Positions 43,258 through 56,120 of a stretch of 64,000 bases of DNA are shown here, one piece after another. Under the pieces are notes generated by a model. It saw nothing but the letters and a program-made list of their open reading frames with translations. It did no database searches and was not told the DNA's origin. Both the position numbers and the translations under genes were made by a program. The stretch is taken from contig NC_057768.1 of assembly GCF_010389155.1 (NCBI RefSeq), forward strand, positions 3,284,501 to 3,348,500. Direction: 5' to 3'. This DNA is from Erigeron canadensis. Its lineage: Eukaryota > Streptophyta > Magnoliopsida > Asterales > Asteraceae. Position 1 is the stretch's first letter; each line of letters begins with the position of its first letter.

Positions 43258-44056
43258 GGGGGTAGCATACTAGGGCCCATATTTAATTTTATATGTTTAT
43301 TTAGGTATGTTACTGGCTTACCCGATCATCTTTATTTCTCGAACATAAGACTCGAAAACCACGTACTTAGAGGAGTAAACTAAGTAAACGTGGGAGAAAA
43401 CTATCTAAATTAACATGAATTTCCAAAAAATCTTATCACATGTGAGATCTATCTCAAAACCCTTTCGTTATTAGGCTAAGGGGTATAAAGCAACTTAGGA
43501 GGCGCATCCCTCCAAGATGCCTTTAAGCCGCCTGCTTCACCACCCGCCCCCAGATATCTTGGCAAGAAACATTGGTCAAATGACCTGTACGGGATGCCCA
43601 AAACTTTTATATCTCTCTCACGCTTTCTGTTTTTTTTTTTATTGCGTTTTTAAAGCAAGATGCCTCAATATGCTTGTCAAGAAGGGGGGACATGCTAGGC
43701 CCATATTTATTTTTATATGTTTATTAAGATATGTTACTCGCTTACCCGATCATCTTTGTTTCTCGAGTATTAGACTCGAACACCACTCAAAGGAGTAAAC
43801 TAAGTAAAGGTGTGAGAATAGCTTCTAACTTAAATTGAATTTTCAAAAACATTTTCACATGTAGAGCGCCTTAGGAGGCGTCATCCCTTCAATATGCCTT
43901 TAAGCCGCCTGCTACACCACCTTTTACCCTTTTTTTAAAAAAAATCTTAGTCAAACGACCTTTAAAAGACGTTTGAAACTCTTTTGTTCTCTCGCACTTA
44001 CTTCTTTTTTTTTATGTTTCCAAAGCAAGATGTCTTCAAGATGCTTGCCAAGAAGA
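43258..44056. repeat. Tandem duplication upstream of the first CEP gene
   Basis: Copy A (43258-43686) and copy B (43687-44056) align over their length. Shared words include CCATATTTA, CTTACCCGATCATCTTT, AGGAGTAAACTAAGTAAA and GCCTTTAAGCCGCCTGCT. Both begin after a GGGGGG run. The ORFs in them are not credible. Copy A starts about 30 bases upstream of the CEP TATA box. Confidence 0.75.
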
Positions 44057-44735
44057 TTGCTATATCACCAATCATTTTTGGGTAGCATCTTAGATTGTAA
44101 TATGGCGTCACATGACGTAAGTCATCTCTCTACCAAGATGCACCATATCCTTTAGTCTAGTATTTTACTTAGGTATTTAACTTCAATTTTTTTCCGCAAA
44201 CATTTGGTCGGTATATGAATTCAGGGAAATTTCACTGTATGATGGTGAAGTCTTGCACATACTATACCCTAGAGAACGAGATATCGACTATAGGCCGTTA
44301 CAAGTATTCAGAGAGAAAAACCCCAAAATTTGTCATCCATAGAGATAAAACTCAAGACCTTAGGTAAAACTGAAAATGAGTTTAGATTTTGTCATTTAAC
44401 TTCAATTGTACATAGACACTAGGGTCCATATATATCATAAAAATGAGGAAAGAAGTACGTTAATTAGGTAGGCTGCTGGGTGTGGTGCACAATAGTAAAT
44501 GTACTAATCAAGTACATTGGCTTTTGATTCATTCACCAAAAAGAAATACGCTAAATCATTAACTAGGTTAAGTAATAATTTACTAATAATCATCACCTAT
44601 ATAACTCTCATCTTTCAGTCATTAGTTATTTCACTCCACAAACGACCATCGCGCGCTATACCCAATATAATACTAATAATTTCACTAATTCGATCATTAT
44701 GGTAGGAAAAGAATTACCGCAAATTTATTAGAATA
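44057..44735. other. Intergenic, no gene seen
   Basis: This is AT-rich sequence. The 62-codon ORF at 44517-44705 has no recognisable content. Confidence 0.5.
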
Positions 44736-45900
44736 TCTACATTACTCTAAAATTATTATCTTTGTGTTATTTAACAAAAATGTAAATGATAAGTGTGGTG
44801 AAAAAACTAACAGTAGCAATATATATATATAGCATATCTTCTCCAGGTTAATTTAGGCAATTAGCTAGCGCATGCAGGATTATTAGACATTTCACTGTCT
44901 CAATATTTCCATCAACAACATCATTGATGTTTCCATATTTATATTTAACCTTTATTCTTTTTCTTCCAAAAACTACACACACATCTATAACTCTTATAAA
45001 ACAATAGTTAACCAAGCATTTTAAAGCCCTCTTGTAATCTAAAACTAATTTGAAAAATTGCCACATAAGATTTTATCCTATGTGTCAACTCCATATTTTT
45101 CTTTAAATAAACTATATATTTAAAAAACAAATGAACGTATATATGTTAAAATAAATAAATATATATATTGTAAGAATCTAAGATCTTCTCATTAGATAAA
45201 ATGATATCTTCTCTTTAGTTTAAAAAATCACGTCTATACCTAATGATATTTCATTATCTTTTTTATTCAACATTTATATGAGGTTCCTTTCGTTTTTTTT
45301 ATGGTGATTATATGAAAGTTTGCTCAGGCCGTTGGTTAGTTGGAACTCTCATCGCATTAATCATTAGTGGCAATATTTAAAGTTTATAAGCTTTTTTTTA
45401 TCACCACTAAATTATATTCATCTTATACGAGTTAAGAGCTTTGTATAATATCATAACTTTCTGAAATAGTTATGTTAATTCTTTCGTTCATATCACTATG
45501 AAGATTATGTACAATTTTTGGTTTAATTCTTTTATCTTTTTTTGAATTTTATGATAATGGTTAATATAATCTCTTTTTTCTTTTGTTTTTTAACAATACA
45601 ATTTTTCATTGTGATGATGAGAAAAATATTATGATGGCAGACGAAGAGTTAGTTCAAAACAAGTGTATATAACAATTAGTTTAATGATTGGATAATGAAT
45701 ACATTATTGCTAATTTAATTAAGTGAAACTAAATAGATTGTTCGTCCATATGTTTTTTTTACGATCATTATTGATCCATTTCATTAACACATTTGTTCAC
45801 ATATTAAGCGTTTCATTAAAAATTTTTTAAGCAAGTTTAACTCAAATCTCACTTTATTGAGCACCTTTTTAAAGCAGTCGCGCGGGTAAAAAAATCCTAG
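44736..45900 (+). mobile_element. Candidate non-autonomous Helitron
   Basis: The start TCTACATTACTCTAAAATTA is preceded by A. The end has GTCGCGCGGGT followed by CCTAG, then T. The 3' stem is weak. The interior is AT-rich with no helicase sequence. Confidence 0.35.
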
Positions 45901-46838
45901 TATATATATAGACATACACCAATAACAGTTTGTCGTTGGGTTATCAACAGATCTTTGCTTCTATAATTCATCTACCATTTACCAAACATATCTTGACACG
46001 ATAAGATATTCATGAGTCCTACCACGGCAACATTAAAAGAGGGCTACTCATAATTAACCTTCCTTTGTCACTCTGATCCATTAATGTACGTAATCATGTA
46101 TTTTCTTTGGACAAATATTTACGCAATCATGTTACACTGGATTGTACAGTAGTGATGTTTTCATGTGGTAAATTAATCAAAAATATTGGTACAATTATCA
46201 CTTTTATTTCTATACATTTAGGACTTAGAAGAATTAATAGACCCTTGCCTACGGCTTGTTGGTTTGGCTCGTAAGTTTTAATATATTTGTGTGTTGTGCG
46301 ATACCATTGACACGGGGCAATCAATCGCTTTGATTAAAGTAAAGGGAAAGGATGAGATTGGCCTGGTTGTGAAAAATGTATATGTATCGTTGTATTTGTA
46401 TAAACAGGTAAGAAGGTATCAGAGAAAATAAATAAAAAACGACGCAAGATCAAAAGTACATGAAAAAAAATTGATAAGAAGGCAAAGTTTAAAAATTCAT
46501 AGGAAATTTTGAAAGTTCACAGCAAAATTTAAATTTTCAAGCCGCCTCCTCTTGTATACATATGTGTAAAAATTAAGTATAATTAAAAATAGAAGTAAAA
46601 GTTGTGAAGAAAGTGAAAAAGTGACATTGTCAATGGTGTTGCATTTATAAACGTTGACGTGATATTGAAGTGAAAAAAATTAATGAGAAACAGATGAGGT
46701 TATTGTTGGGCGGGGCTTAAGCAATGTTTTATGTAATAAAATCTTAAAACAATGAATTTGTATAGCCGTTGGTTTATCAAACTTTTAAAACCGAACCCCC
46801 TTTTTTTGGCGTTTCACATTGTCGTTCAAAGAGTGGAA
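45901..46838. other. Intergenic, no gene seen
   Basis: This is AT-rich sequence. The ORF at 46127-46324 (-) has no recognisable content. Confidence 0.5.
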
Positions 46839-46853
46839 ATTAAAATGTATCTT

Positions 46854-47168
46854 TTTTTTTGGAAAGGTGAATTTCGTTGGAAACTTTGTGTAACGATTCG
46901 ACAGCGAGAGGTCTAGCATATGTTGTCTTAACCGGATCCGCGCTAGAGAGCTCATTTGAAGTAGAAATGTCTATTTCAAATACCCGATGGGTCAAAAACC
47001 CCCTATTAATCCGCTCGAAAGCACGATGATTAATAGCGGTAAACCATGTCCCTCAAACTTGAAACTGGGTATACCCGAGCTAAGTCCTCATAAATGAACT
47101 TAATTCCTATATCCCTTCAAAGCTTAAACTCAAGTCCTCATACAAAAGGGATGATATTTCAATAATTA
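46854..47168 (-). mobile_element. Short retroposon with a 15-base target duplication
   Basis: ATTAAAATGTATCTT occurs at 46839-46853 and again at 47169-47183. Read on the minus strand the insert ends in a run of A, as for a SINE or LINE-derived copy. The body of about 315 bases has no ORF and no clear box A/B, so it may be a truncated LINE tail and not a SINE. Confidence 0.7.
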
Positions 47169-47183
47169 ATTAAAATGTATCTT

Positions 47184-47828
47184 AAAACATGATAGAACAG
47201 GTCTGAATCATCCGATCATTATTCGTGATTAGTTTTTCCCACGTAATTAACTCTAATGTCCAAATTTGAAAGAAAGCCTCTCACATTCTAAGTCATACGT
47301 CCTAATCACATTCTAGCCAATTAGACTTTAATTATATCAATTGTTGTGATTCATGTACTGAAATGTGTTCACTTTATTTATAGTTTCCAAAATTTTGAAT
47401 TATAAAAGTTTTTGTAATGATATCTTGATTAGCACCAATTGTTCGATGAAATTCCCAAATGATCTTTAACCAATTATCTTGTTGATTTTGTGATGATTCA
47501 TGGTCACCGTTTTCAATTCTTTAAGTCGATAATGCTCATATAGATGATTCAATTTTGTATACCGTACGTGTAAATGAAAGCTATAGACTGCATAGCATAC
47601 TTAGTTACCAATCAACTGTCAAGCAATCGAAATATGTTAGGTTTTGTTTCTCTGAAAATTTGTTTTGTTTCTTTTTTTTGAAGATCAATCTAGGGTTTTT
47701 TCTTAGAGATATATTCAGATTTGAAAATATGTAATTGAAAGAGAAGCATGGATGAAGATAATAGTCAACCATGTATAAATTTTATAAGTTTGTGGGTAAT
47801 ATATATCAATAAAAAAAATATAATGGGC
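47184..47828. other. Intergenic, no gene seen
   Basis: AT-rich sequence with no supported feature. Confidence 0.5.
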
Positions 47829-47843
47829 AACCATGTACAAACC

Positions 47844-48024
47844 GGACGTTTGTCCGTGAGGTCTCAGGTTCGATACTCTTGGGCGTGAGATTTACAAGTT
47901 TTAGGTTTCCTAGGCCTTTGTGGAGCATTTACCGGGTGGGGCGGGCAGGGGGGGAGAGAAACGGGTCTTAGGTCCACGGTAACCAGTCCGGATACCCGTG
48001 ACCCGACCTTTGTTGTTCTAAAAA
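47844..48024 (+). mobile_element. SINE with a 15-base target duplication
   Basis: AACCATGTACAAACC flanks it at 47829-47843 and 48025-48039. The body has a tRNA-type B box (GGTTCGATACTC) near the 5' end and ends TTTGTTGTTCTAAAAAA. There is too little sequence before the B box for an A box, so it is probably 5'-truncated. Confidence 0.8.
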
Positions 48025-48039
48025 AACCATGTACAAACC

Positions 48040-48748
48040 AAAAACTACATTAGTTATTCAGTGAGGATTAACCCCTTTCACTTTAGAAGTTAATCCCTCA
48101 ATTCCACCATAATTGTCCAATAGATATAAGAAAAATATATTATTACAGTTTTTTTTTTCCAACCAAATAACATACTTCATCATATTTTTCTGAATTTTTT
48201 TTATCATATATGAATTTCAATTAGTGACAAATTGACAATATGATCGAAAAAGTTAGTAGATACAAATAAATACCAAGAAGCATCAAGGATTCAATCATGC
48301 TCTAATTTCTAAGAGGTAAGAATCTCTAGAAGTACGCTAACTCCAATTTTTTGAAGTAGGCTAACTCCACCAATTTCTAAAAGATTTACTTAGAAAATGA
48401 TTAATTAAAAATTTTCTAAAAGATCTTTTTAAGACTCATTCTTTTACCTAATCTCATCTCTTAATCATGCCACATGTCATGCTCTTATAATTAGAAGAAT
48501 TTTTAAGTTGCTTAGTTAGGAGGATTAATCATTTTCATATATTATAATGTTTGATTAATTATCAAGATTAGGTTCTATGATTTTTCGTTAGCTCATATGT
48601 TTATTTGTTATTCTTTCAAGTAGGCTTGTATGGCGTGCATGAGATAGTGTGTGCCAAAGATTTTGTTTTTGTTTTTATTTAATTTAATAAACTTAATAAA
48701 GAACTTATTCAGTATCAAATCCAAAACATTAAAATAATATAAAAAAAG
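48040..48748. other. Intergenic, no gene seen
   Basis: AT-rich sequence with no supported feature. Confidence 0.5.
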
Positions 48749-49823
48749 GGTAAATTACATTTTTGGTCTCTGAATTTGGCACGTTTAAACTTTAAAAAAT
48801 TCAAATTCTAAACTAAACTTGCCACTTTTTTCCACTTCTGGTCATCACGTCAACTTCGTTAGCTTTTCTCCGTTAACTTGCGTATATTCGTTAGTTTTAT
48901 TTTTCACTTTTTTTCCTTCCCATTGATTCCATTATTAAAAGTGATAATCGGCCCAATGTCATGTGTTAGATATTCTTTTAGCCAATTAGTGAAAATACAT
49001 ATTCAGTTATTGTGTTTTGAAACAATTTTATGTTTACAGTTTACTACTCTATTGGTTATAAAGTAGTTTGATTAGATGAAATAATCGTTTTTTTTAACGA
49101 CGATGAAATAAATGCCAGTTGAAAGATTTATTTATAAAGTTAAATTTTTTTTATTGACTGTGTTTGATATTTGTGTCTTCTTATGTCTACTTTAACTGTA
49201 AATATTTTTGCCAGTGCTATATAAATTTATATATTTTTTCTTAATTCATTTTATTAACTGTTGATAAACTAAAATGAAAATAAAATATTGTAACGGTTAT
49301 CTTGGGTAACGTATTCTAGGTGTTTTTCCTCTTAACAATCAATAACGCCTTATGATTAAACCTTAAATATTTTTGTTTGTGTTATATAAATTTGTTATAA
49401 AACATATAAATGGATTGACTTTTAAATGTACTTTTCATTGATATAATTTACACTAACTAATATACAATGCAAACAAAAATATTTACGGTCAAAGTTACCA
49501 AATAAAAATACTTAAAAAAATCAAAGTATAACATTTAAAATGGGACGAATGAAGTGTTCATATAAAAAATTTAGGTAAGTCACACTTTTCATCCATTAAA
49601 GTTTGGCCGATTATCAGTTTTAACTATGGAATAATGGGAAGGACGAAAAGTGAAAGTAAAACTAACAAATGTGGGAAAGTTAACAGAGAAAAACTAACGA
49701 AGTTGACGCGGTGACCAAAAATGAAAAAAAGTGACAAGTTTAGTATAAAATTTGCAATTTTTAAAGTTTAGTGACTAAAAGTAGAAAACATGTCAAGTAC
49801 AGGGACCAAAAGTGTAACTTAAA
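48749..49823. mobile_element. MULE-type element with long inverted ends
   Basis: The left GGTAAATTACATTTTTGGTC and the right terminus (inverse TTAAGTTACACTTTTGGTCC) are similar over about 200 bases. The ends match the same plant MULE theme as 30354-31557. Inside lies a Stowaway-like end (AAAATGGGACGAATGAAGTG at about 49537). No transposase is present, and no 9-base duplication is evident. Confidence 0.55.
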
Positions 49824-49869
49824 TGTTTTATTCATTCTTAAAGATTAGTCTCAATAAAGAAAAGAAAAA

Positions 49870-51715
49870 AAAAATGTCACAAATGGTCCATGTGGTTCTT
49901 CGTATTACTAAGTTGGTCCCTAACTTTTTTTTTCCGTTGCAAACAGTCCCTGTGTTTTTTGTTCTCGTTGCCAAAAGTCCCTGACACTAACTTCTGTTAG
50001 TTTAAGACCGTTAGTGGGGCTATAATTGTCCACTTACATAAAAACACGTACACCTCTCTTCTTCCTCCTCATTTTTCTTCCTTTTTTCTAGCCATCACCA
50101 CCACCAGCAAAATCAGGCCAATTTTTTTTTTTTCCTTCTAAATCTATTAATCCTTATATTCTATTCAATCTTAATTTCACAAGTCTTAAACAAAAAATTC
50201 CCCAAGATTTCTTATTCTTTCCACTATAATCTTATGCATACATACTCAATTTTTTCTTTTTCTTCTATCTTCTTCATACAAACAAATTTAACTTATCTAA
50301 ATCTACCTAAATCACAATAAATCATAAATCTGACAATTCAGATTCGGACTCCTGAACTTGAGATGAACATGATGGAGACCGTGATTAAGGGGCTGAACTA
50401 CTTACGAAATTTGTCAACTACAACTTTCGAGTCATTTTCTACTACCACCACCACAACCGCAATATGACATTTGAATTCGTGCACATGAATTGTATGAAAG
50501 TGAAACTGGTCAAACCTCTAAGTGTCTTCATATTTATCATCACCGGTCATGCCCTCGTGAATCGATTTTTTGTTCTCCGCTTCTCAATATATCAATGGTT
50601 GAACACATTTACATATATATATATATATATATATCGATCTCAAACACAAAACTCCAGCACAACACCATTACCACCATAGCACCACCGCTGCAACAATACT
50701 ACCATCACAGTTCCATCGCCAAACCATCACATTTCCCTCATCATCCTCTTGTCAACCTCTTCTATTTTTCTTGGTTTCTTGAAATGGGTATGATTCTATT
50801 TTGAAATCTTGAAATGGGTATGTTTTTTTCTTGAAATCTTGATATGGGTATGATTTCTTTTTTGAAATCTTGATATGGTAATTTGTTTTCTTGGTTGTTT
50901 GAAGTCTCCAATTCGTTAGATCCATTACCTAGGTTTTTTTTAATTATGATATTGAGACACTTTTTAGATACAGATAGGAAAATGATATAGATATTGATAG
51001 GAGATTGTATAGATATAGATAACATATATTTATATATATACACATAGTGAAGGGATCAAGTGAGAACCAACATATATAGTGAGAACCGTGAGAACCATTG
51101 AAAAATTATCTCTAACGGCTTTACCCTTAGAATTAAGGGCTACGCCCGTACCGTAACAACCATCACCATCTCTTGGATTGCCGCCCATCAAATCCATACC
51201 ATTCTCATATGCGTCCGGTGACAACCCCTTTAGAACGGATGTAGGGCAACGCCCGTACCGTATCCATTCGTTTTCTTAACACGTAACCCATATGATTTTT
51301 TACAAAATTTTTTTTTTTTTTTTTGGAATCGGTTTTTGTTAAAAGAAAATAAAAAACAAAAAAAAGTTTCAAAAAATAAAAAATAAAAAAACCACACAAA
51401 AAAGAAGAAAGAGGGAGGGAAACTAGTGGTTCTCACGGTTTTCTCCATATTTGTGGTTCTCACATTAACCTTACCCTATACATACATATATATATGTATA
51501 TATATATATATATATACTAATAAAAATATGATTATTATCACAAATAGTCCCTAAGGTTAGTAATTTGATGATTATACCCTCACGTGTTTAGCACATGAAG
51601 GGTTTAAACGGCCAAATCTAACGTAAGTTTGTGTCAGGGACTTCTAGTAACGAGAAGAAAACACACAGAGACTGTTTCCAACGAAAAAAAAAGTTAGGGA
51701 CCAACTTAATAATTG
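49870..51715. mobile_element. MULE-like inverted repeat pair with nested MITE
   Basis: The segment 49900-50010 (AAGTTGGTCCCTAAC, CAAACAGTCCCTGTG, AAGTCCCTGACA) returns inverted at 51605-51712. The interior has a CCACC-rich tract, TA repeats and a complete smaller element at 51050-51476. The right terminus lacks the outer 30 or so bases. Overlapping ORFs at 50464-50804 are low complexity. Confidence 0.5.
51050..51476. mobile_element. MITE nested in the MULE-like element
   Basis: The ends of about 50 bases are inverted: GTGAGAACCA with CCGTGAGAACCA on the left and the complement on the right. TA-rich tracts flank it. The interior duplicates GGGC-ACGCCCGTACCGT, once near 51140 and once near 51245. 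It is non-coding. Confidence 0.6.
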
Positions 51716-52530
51716 CTGGCGGCGGCGGTGGGGGCAGCGACAGTGATTGTCGGTGGCAGCGGGAGCGACGGTGGTAGCAACAACGTCGATCGACAGTTTC
51801 AACAAACTGATTTGTACAATTAGGCCTCACGACTTCACATAAATTTAGGAATAGCTTTGGTAGAAAATGAGTGGATGAAAATGTAGAACTAAACAAAGAG
51901 AGGTAATTTGGTGAACTAAAACAAAGTGCTTAAAGTCTTAGAGGGGTGTTAATTCTTTTTATAAAGTAGTAGAGATATAGATTTATAAAACCAAAACAAA
52001 AAAAAAGGCACATAAGTAGACCTGCAAGGAGGCCTAGGAGATCATGGTAATCACGGTGTTAATAATGTTGGTGATCGTGACGTTGATGTTGGTGGTAGTT
52101 TGTGGTAGTTAGCCAGAAAGAAAGAAGGAACACATTTGTTGGCGGCAAAAATGATTGATGGTTGTGTTAATGGTGAGGATAATGATGTTGTTGATGACGG
52201 TGTTGATGTTGGTGGCTGTTCGTGGTCGTTCGCCGAAAAGATAGAAGGGAAACAAATGGCTGGGATAAAATGGTTGATAATTGTGTTAATGGCGGCGATG
52301 GTAATGATTTTCGGGAACGATGAAGGCGATCTTGATGGACGGTGGTGGTGTGGCAGCCGATGGTGGTGATGGACGGTGGTAGTGTTGATGTGTGTTTATA
52401 TATGAGAAAGAGAGACATGATTGTGTGTTTGATGTGTTAGAAGTGATAAGGAGTATTTTGGGAATATTTAAAAAAAAATGATTGATTTGAATATGTCAAA
52501 TCTATTCTACAAATGATAAAATGATCAAAG
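51716..52530. repeat. GGTGG-rich tract with a tandem duplication
   Basis: Units at about 52078-52192 and 52201-52312 are similar (GTTGATGTTGGTGG, TTGTGTTAATGG). The 77- to 92-codon ORFs here are simple-sequence products. Confidence 0.5.
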
Positions 52531-52534
52531 CCAA

Positions 52535-53585
52535 TGAGCTCTGGATCTAGTGGTCTATGATTAAGGTGAAACCTTTTCATTTAAGATAATATCGAGTTCA
52601 AATTCGGACATTAATGTTTATTTGCCAAAAGGTGAAAGAAAGTGATCACCAATTCCTTCCAAGACTCGATTGGTCGTCTAATAATATAGCCAAGCTAAGC
52701 TTCCACCTCGCCACCTTTGTTTCTATACATAGTATGTTCCCAAGTATTGTGGAGAATGATACATCTATCAAAGTCCGGATAGATTCTTGGCATGAAAATG
52801 AGTCATTTAGCATTCCATGATCTATACAAGCTACTGGCAATGGTTTCTTTTCACGATGAGAATGGCGCTGATCTAAACCGCCATTAAAATTAGAGGAAGT
52901 CTACCAACTCTTGGAGCTGTTATCTTGACTACAAAACATCAACCTGACCAACACAAACGATTCATGGGACTGGGCTTTAAACCACTCTAAAACATTTATA
53001 GTCAAGTTAATGAAAGAATGTCTCCATCGTGCTATATATGGACCGAAACTTTCGTCTTTTCCACGAAATATACTTGCCCCATTGAAGACATATATTCTTG
53101 GTTGGAAAGTCGAGTAGATATGCTTACCACAAAGGACTTGCTGCTCAAAAGGATTATCTTAATACCGACTTCAGAATGCTATTTGTGTGATGTAAAAGAC
53201 GAATCATCTTACCATTTGTTTATAGAATGCCCTTTCGTAGAGGAACTTTGGAAATTCGTATTATCATGGTGCAAGATCCCATTGACAAAACCATCCCAAA
53301 TCCGAGGTTTTTTTTAGTTACATAAGAACCCGACAATATAATTGTTTCCAATAAGTCCAATATCCTCAACTTAATCATCCTCGCTTACATCTGGACCATT
53401 TTAAGGATCCAAAATAAAAAGATTTCCATTAACAAAACATGGTCAATTCATTACGCCATCAAATAACGAAGACTGCTGGTTTCCTATGGTTATCATGATA
53501 AAAAAAAATGTATAAAATATTATAGTTTTAATTTCTTAATGTAATATATTTCTTCTTGTCCTCACTAGCACCTTGTTAGTTAATA
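52535..53585 (+). pseudogene. LINE (L1-type) 3' end, decayed
   Basis: The plus-strand frames at 52614-52820 and 53018-53317 match the C-terminal part of plant L1 polyproteins: a (V/I)-x-(I/V)-x-x-D-x-WH segment, then a zinc-binding reverse-transcriptase tail with CYLCD...ESSYHLFIECPFVEELW (Cys-x2-Cys, His, Cys). Stops and frame changes separate the pieces. The catalytic RT part is absent. The end near 53570 (CTAGCACCTTGTTAG) looks like an L1 tail. The first 70 bases have tRNA-like box A and box B words (GGATCTAGTGG, GAGTTCAAATTC), so a SINE head may abut it. Confidence 0.65.
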
Positions 53586-53592
53586 GAATTTA

Positions 53593-54784
53593 GAGTTAAT
53601 TACAGAAATTGTCCATGTCGTAGACCTCTACTTGCAGTTTTCGTCCTTATGATTAATAAGTTACAGTTTTAGTCCAAAAAACTTTGCTCCGTCAACACTT
53701 TTGGTCCTGACCATAAACGTCCGTTAAAAAGGAGGTCACATGTCTGACACGTGATGGGTAATCTCGTAATTTGGCTTACATTTAATTAAAGAAATCGTCC
53801 CTATCGTGAACCACCACTTTCAGATTTGGTCCTTAGCTTTTAATAATTAACTTTAAACCAACTTAGTTAAACTAAATCTTAAAACCCAAAATCTTATTAA
53901 CATATATTAAACTAAATCTTATATTCACACTTTTAGAAATAATATATACAAACTCTTAATAAATCACACAAACTGCTCGTGAGCCACGACAAATGAAAAG
54001 GAAATTAAATGTGACTATGTGAATGCTACTATAAACATGTATGCGTAAGGAAATTAGAAAAGCATGAAACAAATTGAAGCCCGTGAAATGACTTCGAAAT
54101 CAGATTCAAGTGAGTGATTGGGTTATTATGGAAACTACGACAGATTTCGGTGACTCACAACCACCGCCATCTCCGGTGACTCCAAACTCGATAACTCCTC
54201 CCTTCTCTCCAAACCCGGAGTTTGTCGTAGTTTCCATAGTAACCCAACACTCACTTGAATCAGAATTTGAAGTTATTACGAGGCTTCAATTTATTTCATG
54301 CTTTTCAAGTTTGCTCATGCACACATGTTTTTATAGTAGAATTAAGAATGTTTGTATGTATTGATTAAAATATAAGTAATTGACGTTATTTTTGTTTATT
54401 AAGTAAAAAAAAAAAATGAAATGCAACTGAATGATTTAGTTCTTAACATGTTTATTAAGTAAAAAAGAAACAAAACCTTAGTTTAATATATGTTGATAAG
54501 ATTTTGAATTTTTAGATTTAGTTGAACTAATTTTAATTACTAAAAGCTAAGGACTAAAGTCGAGAGTGGTGGTTTACAATAGAGACGATTTCTGTAATTA
54601 ACTCTAAGTCAAATTACAAGATTACCCATCACATATCAGACACGTGACCTCCTTTTTAACGGACGTTGGTCAGGAGCAAAAGTGTTGACGGAACAAAGTT
54701 TGGACTAAAACTATAATTTATTAAACTTAGGGACGAAAGTTGCAAGTGGAGGTCCACGACAGAGATAATTTCTGTAATTAACTC
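53593..54784. mobile_element. Non-autonomous MULE with a perfect 9-base target duplication
   Basis: TAGAATTTA flanks both ends (53584-53592 and 54785-54793). The termini GAGTTAATTACAGAAATT and the inverse match, and similarity runs inward for about 280 bases. The core (54070-54290) is again an inverted repeat, so the element is nearly one palindrome. The 84-codon ORF at 54110-54364 lies across this core and is not called. The 9-base duplication is the mark of Mutator-like elements. Confidence 0.92.
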
Positions 54785-54793
54785 TAGAATTTA

Positions 54794-56101
54794 AATACTA
54801 AAAAATAAAAATGAAAAAGAAATAAACTTTAAATGGGTATAAATGTAATTTTGCTTTGAACATAGTATTGATGTAATTTATACGGAGTACTTTAGTATGT
54901 CTAAAACCTCTACCATTTTAATAAATAATCCATGACCCGATTCACTGAAGTCTTTCGGTTACACTTTTTACAGGTTTGGGTTCTTCCAATCAGCTCACTT
55001 TTACAATTTTTGTGTTGAATTCGTAAGTTATTTTTCGATTTTTGGACTATATTGTAACTATAATTACCTCATCAGCTTGAATTATAGATATATATGTATC
55101 TACTATATGTATATTTTTTTTTATATAACATATAAATGATTCGCTGTTAGAAGAAGTTCATTAATTGGTAACTGTATGATAAAGGGAAAGTGGTGAAAAA
55201 GGTATAAAAATAAAATGAGATTAAAATAATGAAAATGGGGATCATGTGCATTTTGATCTCCCTCTGTTTTAGTTGTTGATTTCCAAGAAAGGAAATTTGG
55301 AAAGTTGTCTATTGGCTTTTCTGGCTGCTAACTTTCATCATATAATAATATAATATTAGCTGGTTTGCTTGCTTTGTAATATGGTTGTTTTTAGGTAAAT
55401 AAAAGTAGATATAAAAATAATATATAATGATTCCTTCACAAGAAAACGGGTGATATTTTTCCTGTAATCTGAAGAACATTGTGAGGTCATTAGTTAACGT
55501 GAGGTATTTAAATGAAAGTTCGATGACAAGGATACATTAATAAAGGATTTATTTATTTGTTTGTTGATGTATCTGAGATCATGAAAGTCATGTATTTTCT
55601 GATGTTTATCATCGGAAAAGCTGGTCATGTATGGTTTTTTAATAGCTTGATGCACACATATATATTTTAAATGTGGTAGCCTACTGGTTAGTGTTGGCTT
55701 TGAGTTCCTCCAAATGGAGCTCTCAAGTTCTGACCCCATAGACCTCAAAAATAAAAAATAAAGATCTCCGCTTTACGTCACGTCAACCTTCATAGGACAC
55801 TTGCCTAATATATGTGGAGGCAACACTTTGCATAAATCTGCGGATTAGTAGCTCATACCACGGTTTACTAGAAAAAAATCATATAGGTTGGTGATGTGGT
55901 TAATGGTTAGACAATTGGATTTTAGTATTGGTTTCTTTTTACTTGCAATATGGATTTAAATGTTGCAGGTGATAGCTACTTTGAATTTTGACCATTTGTA
56001 TTTTGATCTCTAGTAACTTTAATAAATGGTCATAATTTACCCGAGTTGTGCTGTAACTGTTCAATATGAATATCCTTCTCATCAGTTGAATTTAAAACGA
56101 T
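54794..56101. other. Intergenic or intronic DNA with exon-like splice signals
   Basis: The plus strand is T-rich. A segment at 54974-55022 is bounded by TTTTTACAG and GTAAGTT, and TGTTGCAG ends at 55968. No protein-coding exon is recognisable. It could be the 5' part of a spliced transcript, or chance. Confidence 0.3.
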
Positions 56102-56120
56102 GGTATTCAAGTTTTCTGTA

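Noticed and set aside
50464..50804. Two overlapping plus-strand ORFs of 71 and 104 codons
   Set aside because: They run through a TA microsatellite and a CCACC tract inside a transposon; no recognisable domain.
54110..54364. 84-codon ORF with a Pro-rich N terminus
   Set aside because: It spans the inverted core of a MULE with a target duplication; not conserved in character.
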